From: Cyanophora paradoxa
Lineage: Eukaryota; Glaucocystophyceae; Cyanophorales; Cyanophoraceae
Direction of reading: 5' to 3'
Assembly (NCBI GenBank): GCA_004431415.1
Contig: QPMI01000489.1
Location: forward strand, 55,710 to 119,709
DNA: 64,000 nucleotides
This document shows, in pieces, positions 10,844 through 21,621 of the stretch (positions are counted from its first letter, which is position 1; each line of letters opens with the position of its first letter). A program made the position numbers and the translations under genes. The notes beneath the pieces were generated by a model. That model searched no databases, was not told the DNA's origin, and saw nothing but the letters and a program-made list of their open reading frames with translations.

Positions 10844-13051
10844 ATGATCCACACGGCGGCCGGCCGCCGCAGCCGGCGGCTGCTGCTGGCTTTGCCCCTT
10901 CTGGCGGTCATTTTTATGGGTCTGGCGTGCTCGGCGGCAGCCGCCGGCCAGGAGGACGCCGGCAAGGCTTCGAAGCCTGAGCAGCCGCCCCCGCGGCCGC
11001 CGCCGACGAGCATCCCGGCCATGAGCATCCGCATGCATGCACAGCGCTTTGCCGGCGAATCCTTCCCGGAATTCGTGAGCTCCGGCCCGCGCCCCTCCGG
11101 ATTCTAGCTTCTCGTGTCTGACGGCGCCGGCGCCAGGCGGCCCGCACAATGCTGGGAGAGGCTCACAAGAAGAAGGGCGACGCGTCGGAGAAGAACTACG
11201 TCTTCAAGTGAGCATCCGCCCCCGCGCGCCCGGCCCGGCGCCCTCCCGGCGCCGCTCACGTGCGCGCCCACCGCAGCCGCCTCGAGCCGTTCCGCAACGC
11301 TAAGAACGACAAGTACGCCCCCACGTGGCCCGCGGAAGACGCCGAGAAGTACGTACCCCTTCCGAGACCGCGGTACCCCTCCCGTAACGCGGTACCCTCC
11401 AGGTACGCCGCGGCGATCCGGGACGAACGGTTCCTCGAGGACCTCGACCACCCCGAGTTCTCCCGCCGCATCTCCTGGTACTGTACCCCCCGCACGCCCT
11501 CGCTCCCGTACCCCGCCCCCTCCCTAACCCGTCGGACTTTGCGCCCCCCGCAGGCTGTACCCTGACGACGGTCCGCCTCCGTCGATTTCCCTTCACCTGT
11601 CTTCCCCCCCTAAATCGAGCGTCGTACCCTGCAGGCTGCATGGTGCGGGCTGAGCTCGTGCGAATGAAGGCCGTCGAGCGGGGGCTACCCATGCCTGCCA
11701 AGGTTCTCCCCCGCCGCCCCCCCGGGCTCCAAGCGTGCGTATCCGTTCCGAATCGCGTACCCGTCAGGTGTTCTCCTTCGGGTCCCTGGCCGTAAAATCG
11801 GAGAACGCGCCCGTTGGCGAGAAGCACATCTACTGGGGCTGGTGCGCCGCTACCCCCCGTATTCCACTATCGTGTACCCCCACCGCCACTTCCGAACGCA
11901 CGTACCCCCGCAGGCACGTGGCCGCCCTCGTGCGAGTGAACGGAGTGCTCATGGCGATCGACCCGAGCATCGGTGCGCCCGTACCCCCTCGAGAGGCTCC
12001 CCGCCTCCCCCCCCCTTCGTCTTCTAACCCGGTACCCCCGGCCGGCAGAGTACGAGCCGATGATGCCTCTGCAGCGGTGGTACGACCTGCAGACGCAGGG
12101 GCCCGTGGCCGGCCCCCTCGAGGGCGCCTCCATTTGCCACGGGTACGCGGACGGCGCCTCTCCTGCACACCCTGTACCCCCATCTAGACGGGTTGGTCCC
12201 CGCACGGAGCTTAGATTCAGACAAGAAGGGGGAGCCTAACCCATAAAACGAGAGAGATACGAGGCAGGAGACTGTTGGGGGGCGTCTTGAAGCTTCTTAA
12301 AGCTTAAGCTGCGCGCAGGTACTCGTACGACCCGGACAGCGAGTGCGAGCCGAGCAGGCCGGAGCCCGAGGAGGTCGTCTTCGACATCCTCGACGAAGAC
12401 CGCTACCTCGGCAAGGTCCGATCCGCCGGGCTATAGCTAGCGCTAGAGGCTTGGGATAGATGAGGGAAGGACGCTTAAGAGGCGGCCTGCTTTGTTCTCG
12501 ATCACAAGCAAGAAGGATGAAAAGTCCGCCGGGCTAGAGGCTCGAGTCTTTCGAAGCTTTAGCTTTCGTTTAGCCTTGGTCCTCGACGAGGACCGCTACC
12601 TCGGCAAGGTCCGATCCGCCGGCCGCGGGCTAGAGGCTTTTGAATCTTATATGAGCTTTATATTTAGCCTTTGTTTGGGGATCGGAGGGATGAGAGGTGG
12701 AATGAGAAAGGATGGGATGGGATGGTATAATATGTGTGGATGCGATTAATCGAGGCGCGCCCGGCCGGCGGCGGGGGCGCTGGCGGCGTGGTTTGGTCGG
12801 CGGGGTTTCGAAGGTTTGCAAGGCAGTGGATATCTAGAGCACTAGGCGTGCCCCTGGTGTCCCCTCTATCTACCGCTGCGAGTGACTGACCGCTGCGCCC
12901 GCAGGAGTGGCGGCGGCAGAAGAGCCTGGGGCGGGACCCGCACGAGGTGCTGGGGCGGTACCCCCCCTGGGTCGAGGCCCCCGAGGAGCGTCCGGAGGGG
13001 GGCGCGGGGCCGGCGGCGCTCCTCCGCGGCGGCTCTCGGAGGCGCGCGTGA
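10844..13051 (+). CDS. Secreted protein-glutaminase-like deamidase, multi-exon
   Basis: The start ATG at 10844 opens a classical signal peptide (Arg-rich n-region, then LLLALPLLAVIFMG, then AAAAG). A Pro-rich spacer follows, then about ten exons with C-rich introns. The catalytic core matches the protein-glutaminase fold, with a Cys in YPDDGCMVRAELV (exons near 11565 and 11635), a His in WGWHVAALVRVNG (near 11850 and 11915) and an Asp in MAIDPSI (near 11950-11970). Such enzymes hydrolyse side-chain amides of protein-bound glutamine. Between them lies the conserved-looking PAKVFSFGSLAVKSENAP. The last exon starts at 12905 and stops at 13051. Secretion plus a Cys-His-Asp triad suggests an extracellular or lumenal deamidase. 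Family assigned by motif only; the exon 1 to exon 2 join (about 11074 to 11133) is the least certain part. Confidence 0.65.
12580..12622 (+). repeat. Exon-end/donor echo inside last intron of glutaminase-like gene
   Basis: The segment repeats 12387-12428 (exon end ...GACCGCTACCTCGGCAAG then GTCCGATCCGCCGG) about 190 nt into the intron, with one synonymous-looking change. It keeps a perfect donor. Confidence 0.75.
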
Positions 13052-13621
13052 GGCGCGAGGGGCCCGGCCCGGCCCGCGTGAGGCGCGCGTGAGGCGTCGG
13101 CTCGAGGGGCCTGCGCCCTTGAGTGCTTCTCAATTATAATATAAGCCCCTTCTTCCTTAATTTTCAGATCCTTTGCAATTGTGTGATATATAGCAAATCA
13201 GTCCGATTTCGAATCCGTCGGAGGCGCGCGTGAGGCGCGAGGGGCCCGGCCCGGCCCGGCCCGGCGCCCGGCGCTCTTCTTCGTCCTCTTCAAATCCGTT
13301 CATATAATAATAATCACGCGGAGGCGGGAGTGGGGCGCTGTCGTGAGGCGCGGGGGGCCTCGCGCCCCGCATGTCTTAGTGCTTAATCCTTTTCAGACCC
13401 GCTCATGTAATAATCAGTCCGATTTCGAATTCAATCGGGTTTATAATAACGCTTGGGGTTGATCAATCGAATCCTCCGCGGCGTGAGGCGATAGATCATC
13501 GGATAGATGTTTTGTTCTCGATCGCGCGGGCCCGGGGTTCTCGGCAGCGTCAGGTTTGCGCAAACGAGCGGGGCATATGCATGCATATGCATTGGGCGAT
13601 CTTCGAATTGTCGTTTTTCAT
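13052..13621. repeat. GC-rich tandem/dispersed repeats after the glutaminase-like gene
   Basis: Blocks of GGAGGCGCGCGTGAGGCGCG with GGCCCGGCCCG recur near 13037, 13217 and 13318. They alternate with AT-rich blocks containing TCAGTCCGATTTCGAAT (13199 and 13413). No gene is supported. Confidence 0.5.
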
Positions 13622-15304
13622 CTACAGCTGCAGGGACGAGCCGGCGTCGACGTTGCGTTGACGCACCCGCCGGCGCGATCGGCGGAATTTCTTCTCGAAA
13701 TGTTCGGCGCGCTCGCGGTCGTACCCCCGCGGGCCCTCCATGGTTTCCATCCACGAGTAGGGAGCCACAAACCAGACCACCATAATGCTGATCACCATGG
13801 CCAGGTAAGAGGCCAGGAAACGACAGAATTCGAAGAAGCCTACTAGGCTACAGGCAGCGCACTGTTTGATGCCCCTCTGTACGGGGCCGGCGCGGTGCAC
13901 TGCGTCGTCGTGGCAGTAGAGTGTCCCGTTGGCGAGAAGCTCGAACTTGACCCCCCATCTGGTCACGAGGGCCCACGGGCCGGGACGGGGTAACGTGAGA
14001 CGTCGACCCGGCGAGGAAAAGGGGCAGAGGGGCTCGATCACCCCGCGGGGCCCTTTATGTGAAGGCCGAAGTTCTGCGAAACGGAGGAAGGAACCGCTCG
14101 ATCATGATCATGAAGGCTGCCGCGGCCGCGGGCGTTCGACCTCGCCGAGTCGTGCCACGAGGGGGCCTACGCCACTTACCACGAATTCGGTGTGCCCCCC
14201 CTGCGATTGGAAAAACAAGGGCCGGTGAGGATATCGTGTGGGGGGGGAAGGGGTGGGATCCCGGATGGACGCTTATGGGGGAAGGGAGGGAGTGGGGGCG
14301 GGGGAGGGGGGGGGGTATATGCCTCGTAATCGCTGCCAGAGTTGAGCCACAGAATGATGCCCGTGCGTCGCTGGCGGCCATCGCCGTAGCTGCGGGGGGT
14401 GCAGCTCATGATCAGGCGCAGCCTGGCAGATCAATTATAAAAAATAGCTTAAGCTTGGATCATCGGATTCACATATATAGATAGAGCGCTATAGCATATC
14501 ATCATGGCATAATACTGTATACGTAGTAAACGATACGATACGATATGGCGCACTCACGATACCACTCGGTGCAGTCGTCGAGGCAGCAGGCGTCGTTGTG
14601 ATATCTATCCGCGAATACCACTTTTGAATCCGATGCATTGTATCTGCCGGTTCAACGGTTGCAATTTGCAATCGCAAGCTTATAATTAGGCCCAAGGCCG
14701 AGGGCGATCGCGGTACTACCGGGTACACGAAAGTTAATTTCTATAACATGTATATACGTACAGGAGTGGTCACGAATGAATTGCAATTGGTTGTATATAT
14801 GTATACCTAAGTTGAAATTAAGAATCCGCCTTAGAAAGTTGAGATATAGAAATCGATATATACAAGGCTAGATATATAAAATTTCGAATTCAAAGACTAT
14901 TATCTCATGATCGATCATTAATTAATTGGCGCCGGCGTCGATCGCGAGGCTCTGAGGAATTTAATCGAAATTTCATCGCGCGCGCCGCCTGGGCGCACGT
15001 CAGGTACTTGACGCCGCGGCTCAACAGATCCTCGTATTTGTAAGTGGGGCCGAGGCGCTCCACGATCTTTTCGAGCGCTGCACGCGACTTTGGATGCAGG
15101 GCGGGGTCTGCCGGCGCCGATCGATAAATTGAACACCTCGTCATGATCAAGAGCGCGGCGGCGCGGCGCGGCAAGCGAGCTCGAGGGCAGCGCCTGCGAA
15201 CCGTGCGGTCTGATGTTGTAGCGGAGGCCAGCGCTAGCCTCGTCGAACTCGGCCCCGTTCAGGAGATGATCCACATCGTCGGCGTCCAAGTGGGATGTGA
15301 TCAT
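13622..15304 (-). CDS. Candidate 2OG-Fe(II) oxygenase, prolyl-4-hydroxylase-like, multi-exon
   Basis: Minus-strand exons begin at an ATG at 15304 (ITSHLDADDVDHLLNGAEFD). An exon near 15115-14960 follows (ALEKIVERLGPTYKYEDLLS). The stretch near 14600-14560 reads RYHNDACCLDDCTEWYR, offering an HxD. An exon near 14400-14330 reads RRTGIILWLNSGSDYEA, then GGHTEF near 14185. The last exon includes TLYCHDDAVHRAGPVQRGIK (near 13925-13860), which fits the distal metal His and 2-oxoglutarate Lys of the P4H fold. A hydrophobic segment (YLAMVISIMVVWFVAPY) follows near 13800 and the frame stays open to about 13622. Motif order fits P4H, but splice sites are partly unclear and an AT-rich stretch (14610-14900) must be an intron. 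Confidence 0.45.
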
Positions 15305-16073
15305 GATCAGCCGGCGCCCGGCGAGATGATCCCAAAGGAGATGATGTGATCATGATCAGCCGGCGCCCGGCGAGACTCATGATCAGAGCGCGGGCGCCAC
15401 TTGTTAATAGTTAGCGCCCGGCGGCCGGCGCCGGCGCCGCTTAAGCTTTAGCTTGCTATATATGTATATATATAGCTATCATGCTATACTATGATACCGG
15501 TACCGGTACCACTTTATCCATGATCATTGAATTTTGAGCGCCGCCCGCGCCAGCGCTTAAGCTTGGATCGATGTCGGGAATTGTCACGAACGCTCAGCGG
15601 CTCATGCCGCGCGCGGCCGTTCAAACTATATATTGATGTATGGAAAATATCCCGTACTTGCCATGATCATGATCATGAGCGATGACGACGCACGCGTCGA
15701 GAAGCATAAGACCAAGAAGGAGGAGCGCGCCGCAGCTGCAGTTGCGCATGCAGCGGCCGCACGTGTATTCGCCGGCAGTGTTAACGTTCATGATAATGTG
15801 CGTGTACCGTAGTACGCGTACGCGTATACGTACTACGTATACTATGGTTCACCAAGCCAAGTAGGCCGCAGGCGCCCGCGGCTCGGCCCGGCGGCGGCGG
15901 CGGGCCCCGGGGCAGTGCCACGGTGCTACGGTATGCGGCGGTATGAGCAGCCGCGCCGCGGTGACTCGCCGAGTCGCCCGGCGGCCGGCCCGGCGGTCCG
16001 GTACGGTACCGGTGAGGCTGCGGAATTCCGCGGCCGGAGGCTGCGCATGCAGCCTGCAGCTGCAGGCTGCAGC
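15305..16073. other. Palindrome-rich intergenic DNA
   Basis: No gene is supported. The stretch is dense in 6-12 bp perfect palindromes: CATGATCATG-type runs at 15300-15380 and 15661-15676, GGTACCGGTACC near 15500, and GGCGCCGGCGCC-like runs. Confidence 0.5.
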
Positions 16074-16343
16074 GCTACCGTGTGGCACTAAATTACCGCG
16101 GCATAAATTACCGCGTTAAAAACTCCGGCCCGAGGGTGGCCAAAATACCGCGGTACCAAATTACCGCGTTTTAAAAAACTTGAGTCTTGTATGGGGCGGT
16201 AATTGTGGGGGGTACTGTATGGAGCAACTTGACTGCAGCTTATTACCACGGTACCAAATTACCGCGTTTTAACAAATTCTCGGCGCGGTAATTTGGTACC
16301 GCGGTAATTAAGTGGGCGCGGTATTATAGTGCCACACGGTAGC
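16074..16343. mobile_element. 270-bp MITE-like element
   Basis: A perfect 17-bp inverted repeat, GCTACCGTGTGGCACTA at 16074-16090 and its complement at 16327-16343, bounds 270 bp. Inside are several copies of AAATTACCGCG in both orientations. There is no coding capacity. Flanks are rich in CTGCAG-type palindromes, so a target duplication cannot be called. Confidence 0.55.
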
Positions 16344-18090
16344 GGCAGTGCAGCGGCACTGCAGCCTGGCCGCCGGGCACAGCCGCACTGTGGGCCAGTC
16401 TGTGGCCCGCCGTAGACGTAGAAAAGTTCGTCGAGACTTAATTTCGACAAAACCCGAAAATCGTGACGTCGACGAAAATATGGTTCGACAGCATCATAAT
16501 TTCGTCAGCGGCCAGCCGCCGCCAGCCCCGCGACTTCGCCATAGACGGGTCAGCCGCTAGTACCCTTCTCCATACAAAAATCCCGTTCAAGAGTATCAAA
16601 TATTAATATTCGTCAAAGTGCAGGTCTGATCATGACGAATATAGACGAAATAAAGACGCTGTCGAAGATTCCGAAGTTCCTACGTTTACAGTACCGTACT
16701 ATGATAGTCTAGCAGATCTAGATTATATATAGAACTAGTACTACTAGTTAGCCTAGTAGTAGCTCAAAGAAAAGTAAGGATGGTACTAAGAGCCTTGAAG
16801 CTGCCGCCTGGGAGCCAAAGACTCTGTCTGAGACTTGGTACAGCTAGGGGTCCGACGGTCCACCGGGTCGCCTTCAACCTTCGGCTCAAGCCAAGCCAAG
16901 CCCGGGGCTCTCGCGGTCAAGCCAAGCCAAGCCGGTCGACCGGCCGGCCCAAGGGCTAGCGCTTGGGCTCCCGGCGGGGTCAAGCCCTTGGCCGGGCTTG
17001 CGGCAAGCCTGAGGGGGGGTACCCTTCCGCATGCCCTTAACAAAAGCTTATAGCTATAGCTTATATAATTATTAGCTTAAAGCTTGGCGCTGTAGCGAAA
17101 TGCTTATTTCGCCTCGAATTCGAAAGAAACACGCGTACGCGTACGTGTACATCTAATCGAGCTCAAGATCAAGAGGGCTAGCTATAGCGCACGCGCCCGC
17201 GGCCGGCGCCGGCGTCGCGTCGGTGCCGGCGCCGGCGCCAGTGAATTCGAATTCGAAGGTGCACGCGTACGTGATATGGATATATAGCGAATTCAAATTA
17301 TAATTACGGAAATCTGTACCAGTACTAGTACTAGTGTTGAGAACCGTTTGAACTTCGGAAGATGAGAAGCACAGGGCGCCGCGGCCGCGGCCGGCGCCGC
17401 CGGGCCGGGGACCGTCGGACCAGCTGCAGGTGATGGGCTTGCCGTCTGCAGCTGCTTCGTCCGACGGTCGGCGCCGCGCCGCGCTAGCGCTGGCTCTGCT
17501 TCGAATTCGAATTCGAATTCAATGATTCGAGCTTCGATCGTACGCGTCGTCTGCACGATCTTAAGCTTGCTCTTGGGCGGCATGCCGCTCAGCGGCTGGC
17601 CTTAAGATTGCGAACGCAGGCTTCCGAGTTCGGCCCCCCCTCCCGGCCCCCAGTGCCCCCCACGTGCACCCCGGCCCCCGCCCCTTCCAGGGCTTGAGCC
17701 GGCTTAAGCTTGAGCCGGCCAAAAGCCGGGCAAGGGCTTGACCCCCCAGCCCGGCTCAATTGCAAGGGCTTGGCTCAAGGGCTTGACTGCAAGCCGCAGG
17801 CCTAGGACCAGGGGATCTTGGGGCGCGAAGCGTCCTTCCTGATCGAGACGCCCGCGCCGCGAAACGTCACTACGTATACTAGACTATTACTACTAATTTA
17901 CTAGTACACGTACAGGAAAATTTCCGAGTTCAGTAGGTCAGCCTTCGCTAGGCCGGCGCCCGTGCCAGGCTGTGAAAGCCTTTTGAAGCCTGTGATCACT
18001 GATCATCCGGTCCTAGCTAGCTATGCGCCGCGGCGCCGGCGCGCAGTTGCGGGCCGTGCCAGTGTGGATATACTTTCACCGCGACACGCA
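16344..18090. other. Intergenic, repeat-rich, no supported gene
   Basis: AAGCC/AAGGGCTTG-type degenerate repeats occur at 16870-17030 and 17695-17800. GAATTCGAATTC-like and GCGCCGGC-like palindromic clusters lie at 17210-17530. Open frames lack recognisable motifs. Confidence 0.5.
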
Positions 18091-18523
18091 TATGGCGAGC
18101 GTCCGCCCGTCGCCAGCGCTAAGCTCGCTCAGGCCGCTGGCCTTCCTCGTATCCGCCTTGGCCTTGGTCGTGTCTGTCGGATGCCTAGGCCTGTCGGACA
18201 CGTGCGCGGCGAGCTCGGCCCCCACTGCCGCCGCAGCCGGCCGGGGGGACCTCTCCAGCTCCGGATCCACTCTTTTCGACAAGCTTCAGCTCGCGTCCAT
18301 GTACATGTGCGCCGCGACCGACGTCGTCGACATGTACATCGATGCCGGCGGCGCGGGCGCATGCAGGCCCGACCGCGATCGCGAGCCAATGTTGTTCACC
18401 GACCGCACGAGCACCTCCAATCGCGGACACGTGCACGATCGCGAGCTCGAGCTCGCCACTCATATGCATGAATTCGAACGCGCCGACCTAAAAGGCACGT
18501 ACCGTCACGGCCGCCGGGCGTAG
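18091..18523 (+). CDS. Possible small secreted or membrane-anchored protein, unknown
   Basis: An ATG at 18091 gives a single-exon frame of about 143 aa. It begins with an N-terminal hydrophobic stretch (LAFLVSALALVVSVGCLG) that could be a signal peptide or anchor, followed by a low-complexity, His/Arg/Asp-rich remainder. No family recognised. It may be a chance frame in GC-rich DNA. Confidence 0.25.
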
Positions 18524-19290
18524 TACCGTAGTACGTATAATTATATAAGTTTTTTCCACAAAGCCCATATCAAGGGCAGAAGTCTTATTCCAGAACAGCT
18601 GCAGTACGAAGCTGTATACGTACTACCAGTGTAGGCATAGCTTGCGCTGTAGCTAGGCTGTAATTTAAGTTGCACACTTTGCACCAGCGTTTATGCAGCT
18701 TTAATTATAAATTTACTATATTTGACAACGCACTTGCAACTTATCATGCATCAATATTGTAATCCGATGATCGTTTCGAATTTCCCTGCAATTCAATTCG
18801 AAATCATGACAACGACCCGCCGCAGCTTCGAATTCGAGGCCTGCCTCCGCCCGATCCGCTGCCAAGCTTCGGACAAGGGACTCGCGATCGGCTTCCGTCC
18901 GCGTCGCGGCACGCTCACCGTCGGTCCTCTGGAACTTCCCCGGCGGCGACAAGCGTGTACGTAGGCTTCGTACCGTCAACGACCCCCAGTGCACTTGCGA
19001 CCAGGAATTAATCTCGAACCCACGTGCACCGACTCCCGAAGGATTGTTCGTACACTATTTCGAGTTCTATATATATGTGGGCTCTTGCCAAAGGTCGAGC
19101 TCTCGAGCTTGCCCTTTCGCTGTCAATGCATTGTTAACCCTCGGAGGTTCGATGAGTCACGCGTCACGGAGGTTACATTGTTATATTGCATTCAGGGAGG
19201 CAGGGGACTAACACGTCTGACGTACCCCCCCCCCAGGCCTCCCAGCCTCTAACCCTCTCGCGCGCTAACTGAATGCTGTACCCCCTGCTG
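18524..19290. other. Intergenic junction between host-like and virus-like DNA
   Basis: AT-richer, with no supported gene. The next recognisable genes to the right are intronless and virus-like, so a boundary of the inserted virus-derived DNA probably lies here. No terminal repeat could be identified by eye. Confidence 0.4.
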
Positions 19291-20031
19291 TTACTGCCCG
19301 AACCTTCCGAACTTGCGTAATTCGGCCTCGCCCTGTACCCAGTGGCTGGTGTCGTCCATCCATTCACGTACCTCCCTCTGACGCTTGAGTGAGTCACGCT
19401 GCTCGGGGGTAGGGGAGGGGGGGCCTTCGAGGCGGGGTGGGGAAGGGGGTACGGTGGCAAAATTCAGCCACTCGGGGGGTATGCCAAATTCGCCGTGAAC
19501 GATCCTCTGCGGTGTGAAATACCGGTCGCTGCTCACGGCCAAGTGGAAGAACGCGCTCCTGAGCCCGGAGAGGAAGCGTGGTTGCATGAATGGCTGCTGG
19601 AGGGACTCGTCGCGCCAGGGGGCTACGAAATCAATGATACGCTGCTGTACCTGCGCGGGCAGGGCAAGGATCTGGCTCTTGCGGTTCGCAAAGGCCGTCC
19701 ATAGGGCTTTCAGGTCCGCCCAATCGCCGTTCAGATCCCTGCGTTCGCGCCTCAGGTACGATCTCGGGTTCTCTGTCATACCCATCAAGCCCGCGGCCCT
19801 GATCATCTCCCTGTCCGGGAGCTCTCGCTCGTCGTGGAATTCGTCTCTCATCCAGCGCACAAGGTAGAGCACGCGCTCCATGAAGTTCTCCGCCGGCGAG
19901 CCGCCCCCTGAGGACGTGCGCCTCCCCTCCAGCACTGCGTTCGCATCCTCCAAGTCCACGTTCCGCTGACGAATCTCCCCGTCCAGGTCGCCGTTGTTGT
20001 ACAGCACGTCGGACTCGCGTGTTCGCGCCAT
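19291..20031 (-). CDS. Hypothetical protein, paralogue A of a tandem pair
   Basis: An intronless 246-aa frame starts with ATG at 20031. A core motif, SPAENFMERVLYLVRWMRDEF, lies around residues 45-65, then a helical middle, then a Pro-rich linker (PPSPPRLEGPPSPTPEQ) and a basic C-terminal helix. The frame upstream at 20070-20772 has the same layout (SPEEFLTRVRGLAHWIRDKF, Pro-rich linker, ERKRLRDWLQDD), so the two are tandem duplicates. No known family recognised. It sits beside the virus-like YqaJ and origin-binding helicase genes. Confidence 0.6.
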   Translation of the reverse strand: MARTRESDVLYNNGDLDGEIRQRNVDLEDANAVLEGRRTSSGGGSPAENFMERVLYLVRWMRDEFHDERELPDREMIRAAGLMGMTENPRSYLRRERRDLNGDWADLKALWTAFANRKSQILALPAQVQQRIIDFVAPWRDESLQQPFMQPRFLSGLRSAFFHLAVSSDRYFTPQRIVHGEFGIPPEWLNFATVPPSPPRLEGPPSPTPEQRDSLKRQREVREWMDDTSHWVQGEAELRKFGRFGQ

Positions 20032-20069
20032 GCTTGCGGCTCACTGAGAATATCTATCTGTACCCCCAA

Positions 20070-20772
20070 TCACGTCCATCTCCACGTCAAGCGATTATTC
20101 TCGAAAACGGGGTACGCCTCCTCCTCTGGGGGTATAGTGCCGACCTTTGGCTCGCCCGGCAGACGGTTTCGATCGTCCTGCAGCCAGTCGCGCAGCCGCT
20201 TGCGCTCGTTGACGGGGGGCCTCGAGTCGAAGGGGGATACGTAGGCGGGGGGCGGGGTGGGGCGGGCGGAAGCTCTTGCCAGCTCCGGGGTACGAGCTCG
20301 CGTGGAATCTCGAGCTCCGTGTACCGTGAGCCGTCGTACTGCCGGACACCGCCTTCGCCTGTACGCATGTACCACTGTATCTCATTTCGAAGCCCATTGA
20401 TCACATCGCCTTCGCGCCCGTCTCTACCTGCGAGTAAGAAGTTCATGATCTTCAACCTGGCCTCGTTCGGCAGACGCGCCACGCGGCTTCTAGGCGACAT
20501 CAGCGCCACGTACAGGGACGTAAGCACACTGCTGAAGTCCCAGTTCCGATCATAGGATGGGGGGCGAGCCTCACGGTATCCCGCAGCCCCTGGGATGCAA
20601 CAGGGGCTAGCCCCCTTAGCGGGAAGGACGACATTCCTATCTGATTTCGCATCCCCTCCTTGAATTTATCTCGGATCCAATGTGCCAAGCCCCTTACACG
20701 AGTCAGGAACTCTTCGGGGCTCGAATCTTCGTCCATATGCACGACCGGGTCCGAATCTTCGTCATCGGGCAT
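20070..20772 (-). pseudogene. Hypothetical protein, paralogue B, two apparent single-base frameshifts
   Basis: The ATG at 20772 begins MPDDEDSDPVVHMDEDSSPE. The frame is lost near the G-run at 20559-20564, continues as SYDRNWDFSSVLTSLYVALM to the Pro-rich linker, then shifts again near 20240-20280 to end NRLTWRWT at 20070. The span is 703 nt, so two added bases would give an intact 234-aa frame colinear with paralogue A. Since similar one-base losses occur throughout the window, this may be sequencing error rather than a true pseudogene. Confidence 0.6.
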
Positions 20773-20822
20773 TTGCAATTGCACACATCAAGAAATTCTA
20801 AACGCTACTGCGAGGCTAAGCC

Positions 20823-21479
20823 ATGCATACCGATACAGATTGCGAGACTTTGCAACAGGGGAGCGCGGCGTGGCACGCGGCGCGCCGTGAAAAACTAACT
20901 GCATCTAATTTTGCGGCTGCGTGTGGTATAAATCCCTGGAAATCCAGGGCCCGCCTCTGGGCGGAGCTAAGCGGCATAGCGGAGGAAAACAACTTCGACA
21001 ACCCTGCGCTAACCTACGGACACGACTACGAGCCGCTCGCGGTCTCTCTCTACAAGGCACTGAACGATAACGTTGACATTAAACATACTGGACTGCACGA
21101 ACATAAGGAGCTGCCCTTCCTGGCGGGAAGCCCGGACGGGTTAATCGGAAACGATCGCATCCTCGAAATAAAGGCGCCCTACAAACAAGAACTCTATGAC
21201 AAGGTTCCTACCTATTACATGACGCAGCTGCAAGGACTTTTAGACATAACGGGCCGCGAGTGGGCCGAACTTTTTTGCTTCACGCCTCTGCGCGTGCAAA
21301 CGTGGTACGTCAGACGGGACGAGAGGTACATCGAGCTCATGCGGCAGTGCTTACAGCTATTTTGGATGCACATCAAGGCGGGGACTCCGCCCGAGCCCTA
21401 CAGCGATCGAATGAAGTCGGAGGACCTGAGCGAGGAGCAGGCGGCCCTCCGGGCCTTTAAGTTGTACGCCCTCCTCTAG
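20823..21479 (+). CDS. YqaJ / lambda-exonuclease-type viral recombinase nuclease
   Basis: A 218-aa PD-(D/E)XK nuclease. The N-terminal QQGSAAWHAARREKLTASNF matches the family helix. YGHDYEP carries E70, SPDGLIG carries D105, and LEIKAP carries E115-x-K117, giving the usual acidic-acidic-ExK centre. The length is standard. This 5'-3' exonuclease family works in recombination-dependent replication and end processing in phages and in large DNA viruses of eukaryotes. The gene is intronless, unlike those at 1-13 kb, and ends one base before a 49-bp palindromic element. It is convergent with the origin-binding-type helicase, so the two probably belong to one replication module. Confidence 0.88.
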   Translation: MHTDTDCETLQQGSAAWHAARREKLTASNFAAACGINPWKSRARLWAELSGIAEENNFDNPALTYGHDYEPLAVSLYKALNDNVDIKHTGLHEHKELPFLAGSPDGLIGNDRILEIKAPYKQELYDKVPTYYMTQLQGLLDITGREWAELFCFTPLRVQTWYVRRDERYIELMRQCLQLFWMHIKAGTPPEPYSDRMKSEDLSEEQAALRAFKLYALL

Positions 21480-21528
21480 TGTCCGGACCTTTCCGATACT
21501 CTATATGATTATTGGGAGGGTCCGGACA
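21480..21528. repeat. 49-bp palindromic element, copy 1
   Basis: TGTCCGGACC at 21480-21489 and its complement GGTCCGGACA at 21519-21528 enclose CTATATGATT. The same 49-bp architecture occurs at 21622-21670 and, inverted, at 54409-54457. It begins directly at the YqaJ stop codon. Confidence 0.8.
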
Positions 21529-21621
21529 CATCTCCTGGGCGGACTACTTCTGTCCCAGGCCCTCGTAAGACTATTACCCATATTCCAATGACCCCGGACA
21601 GCGCTTCGTCGGACTAGGTAG

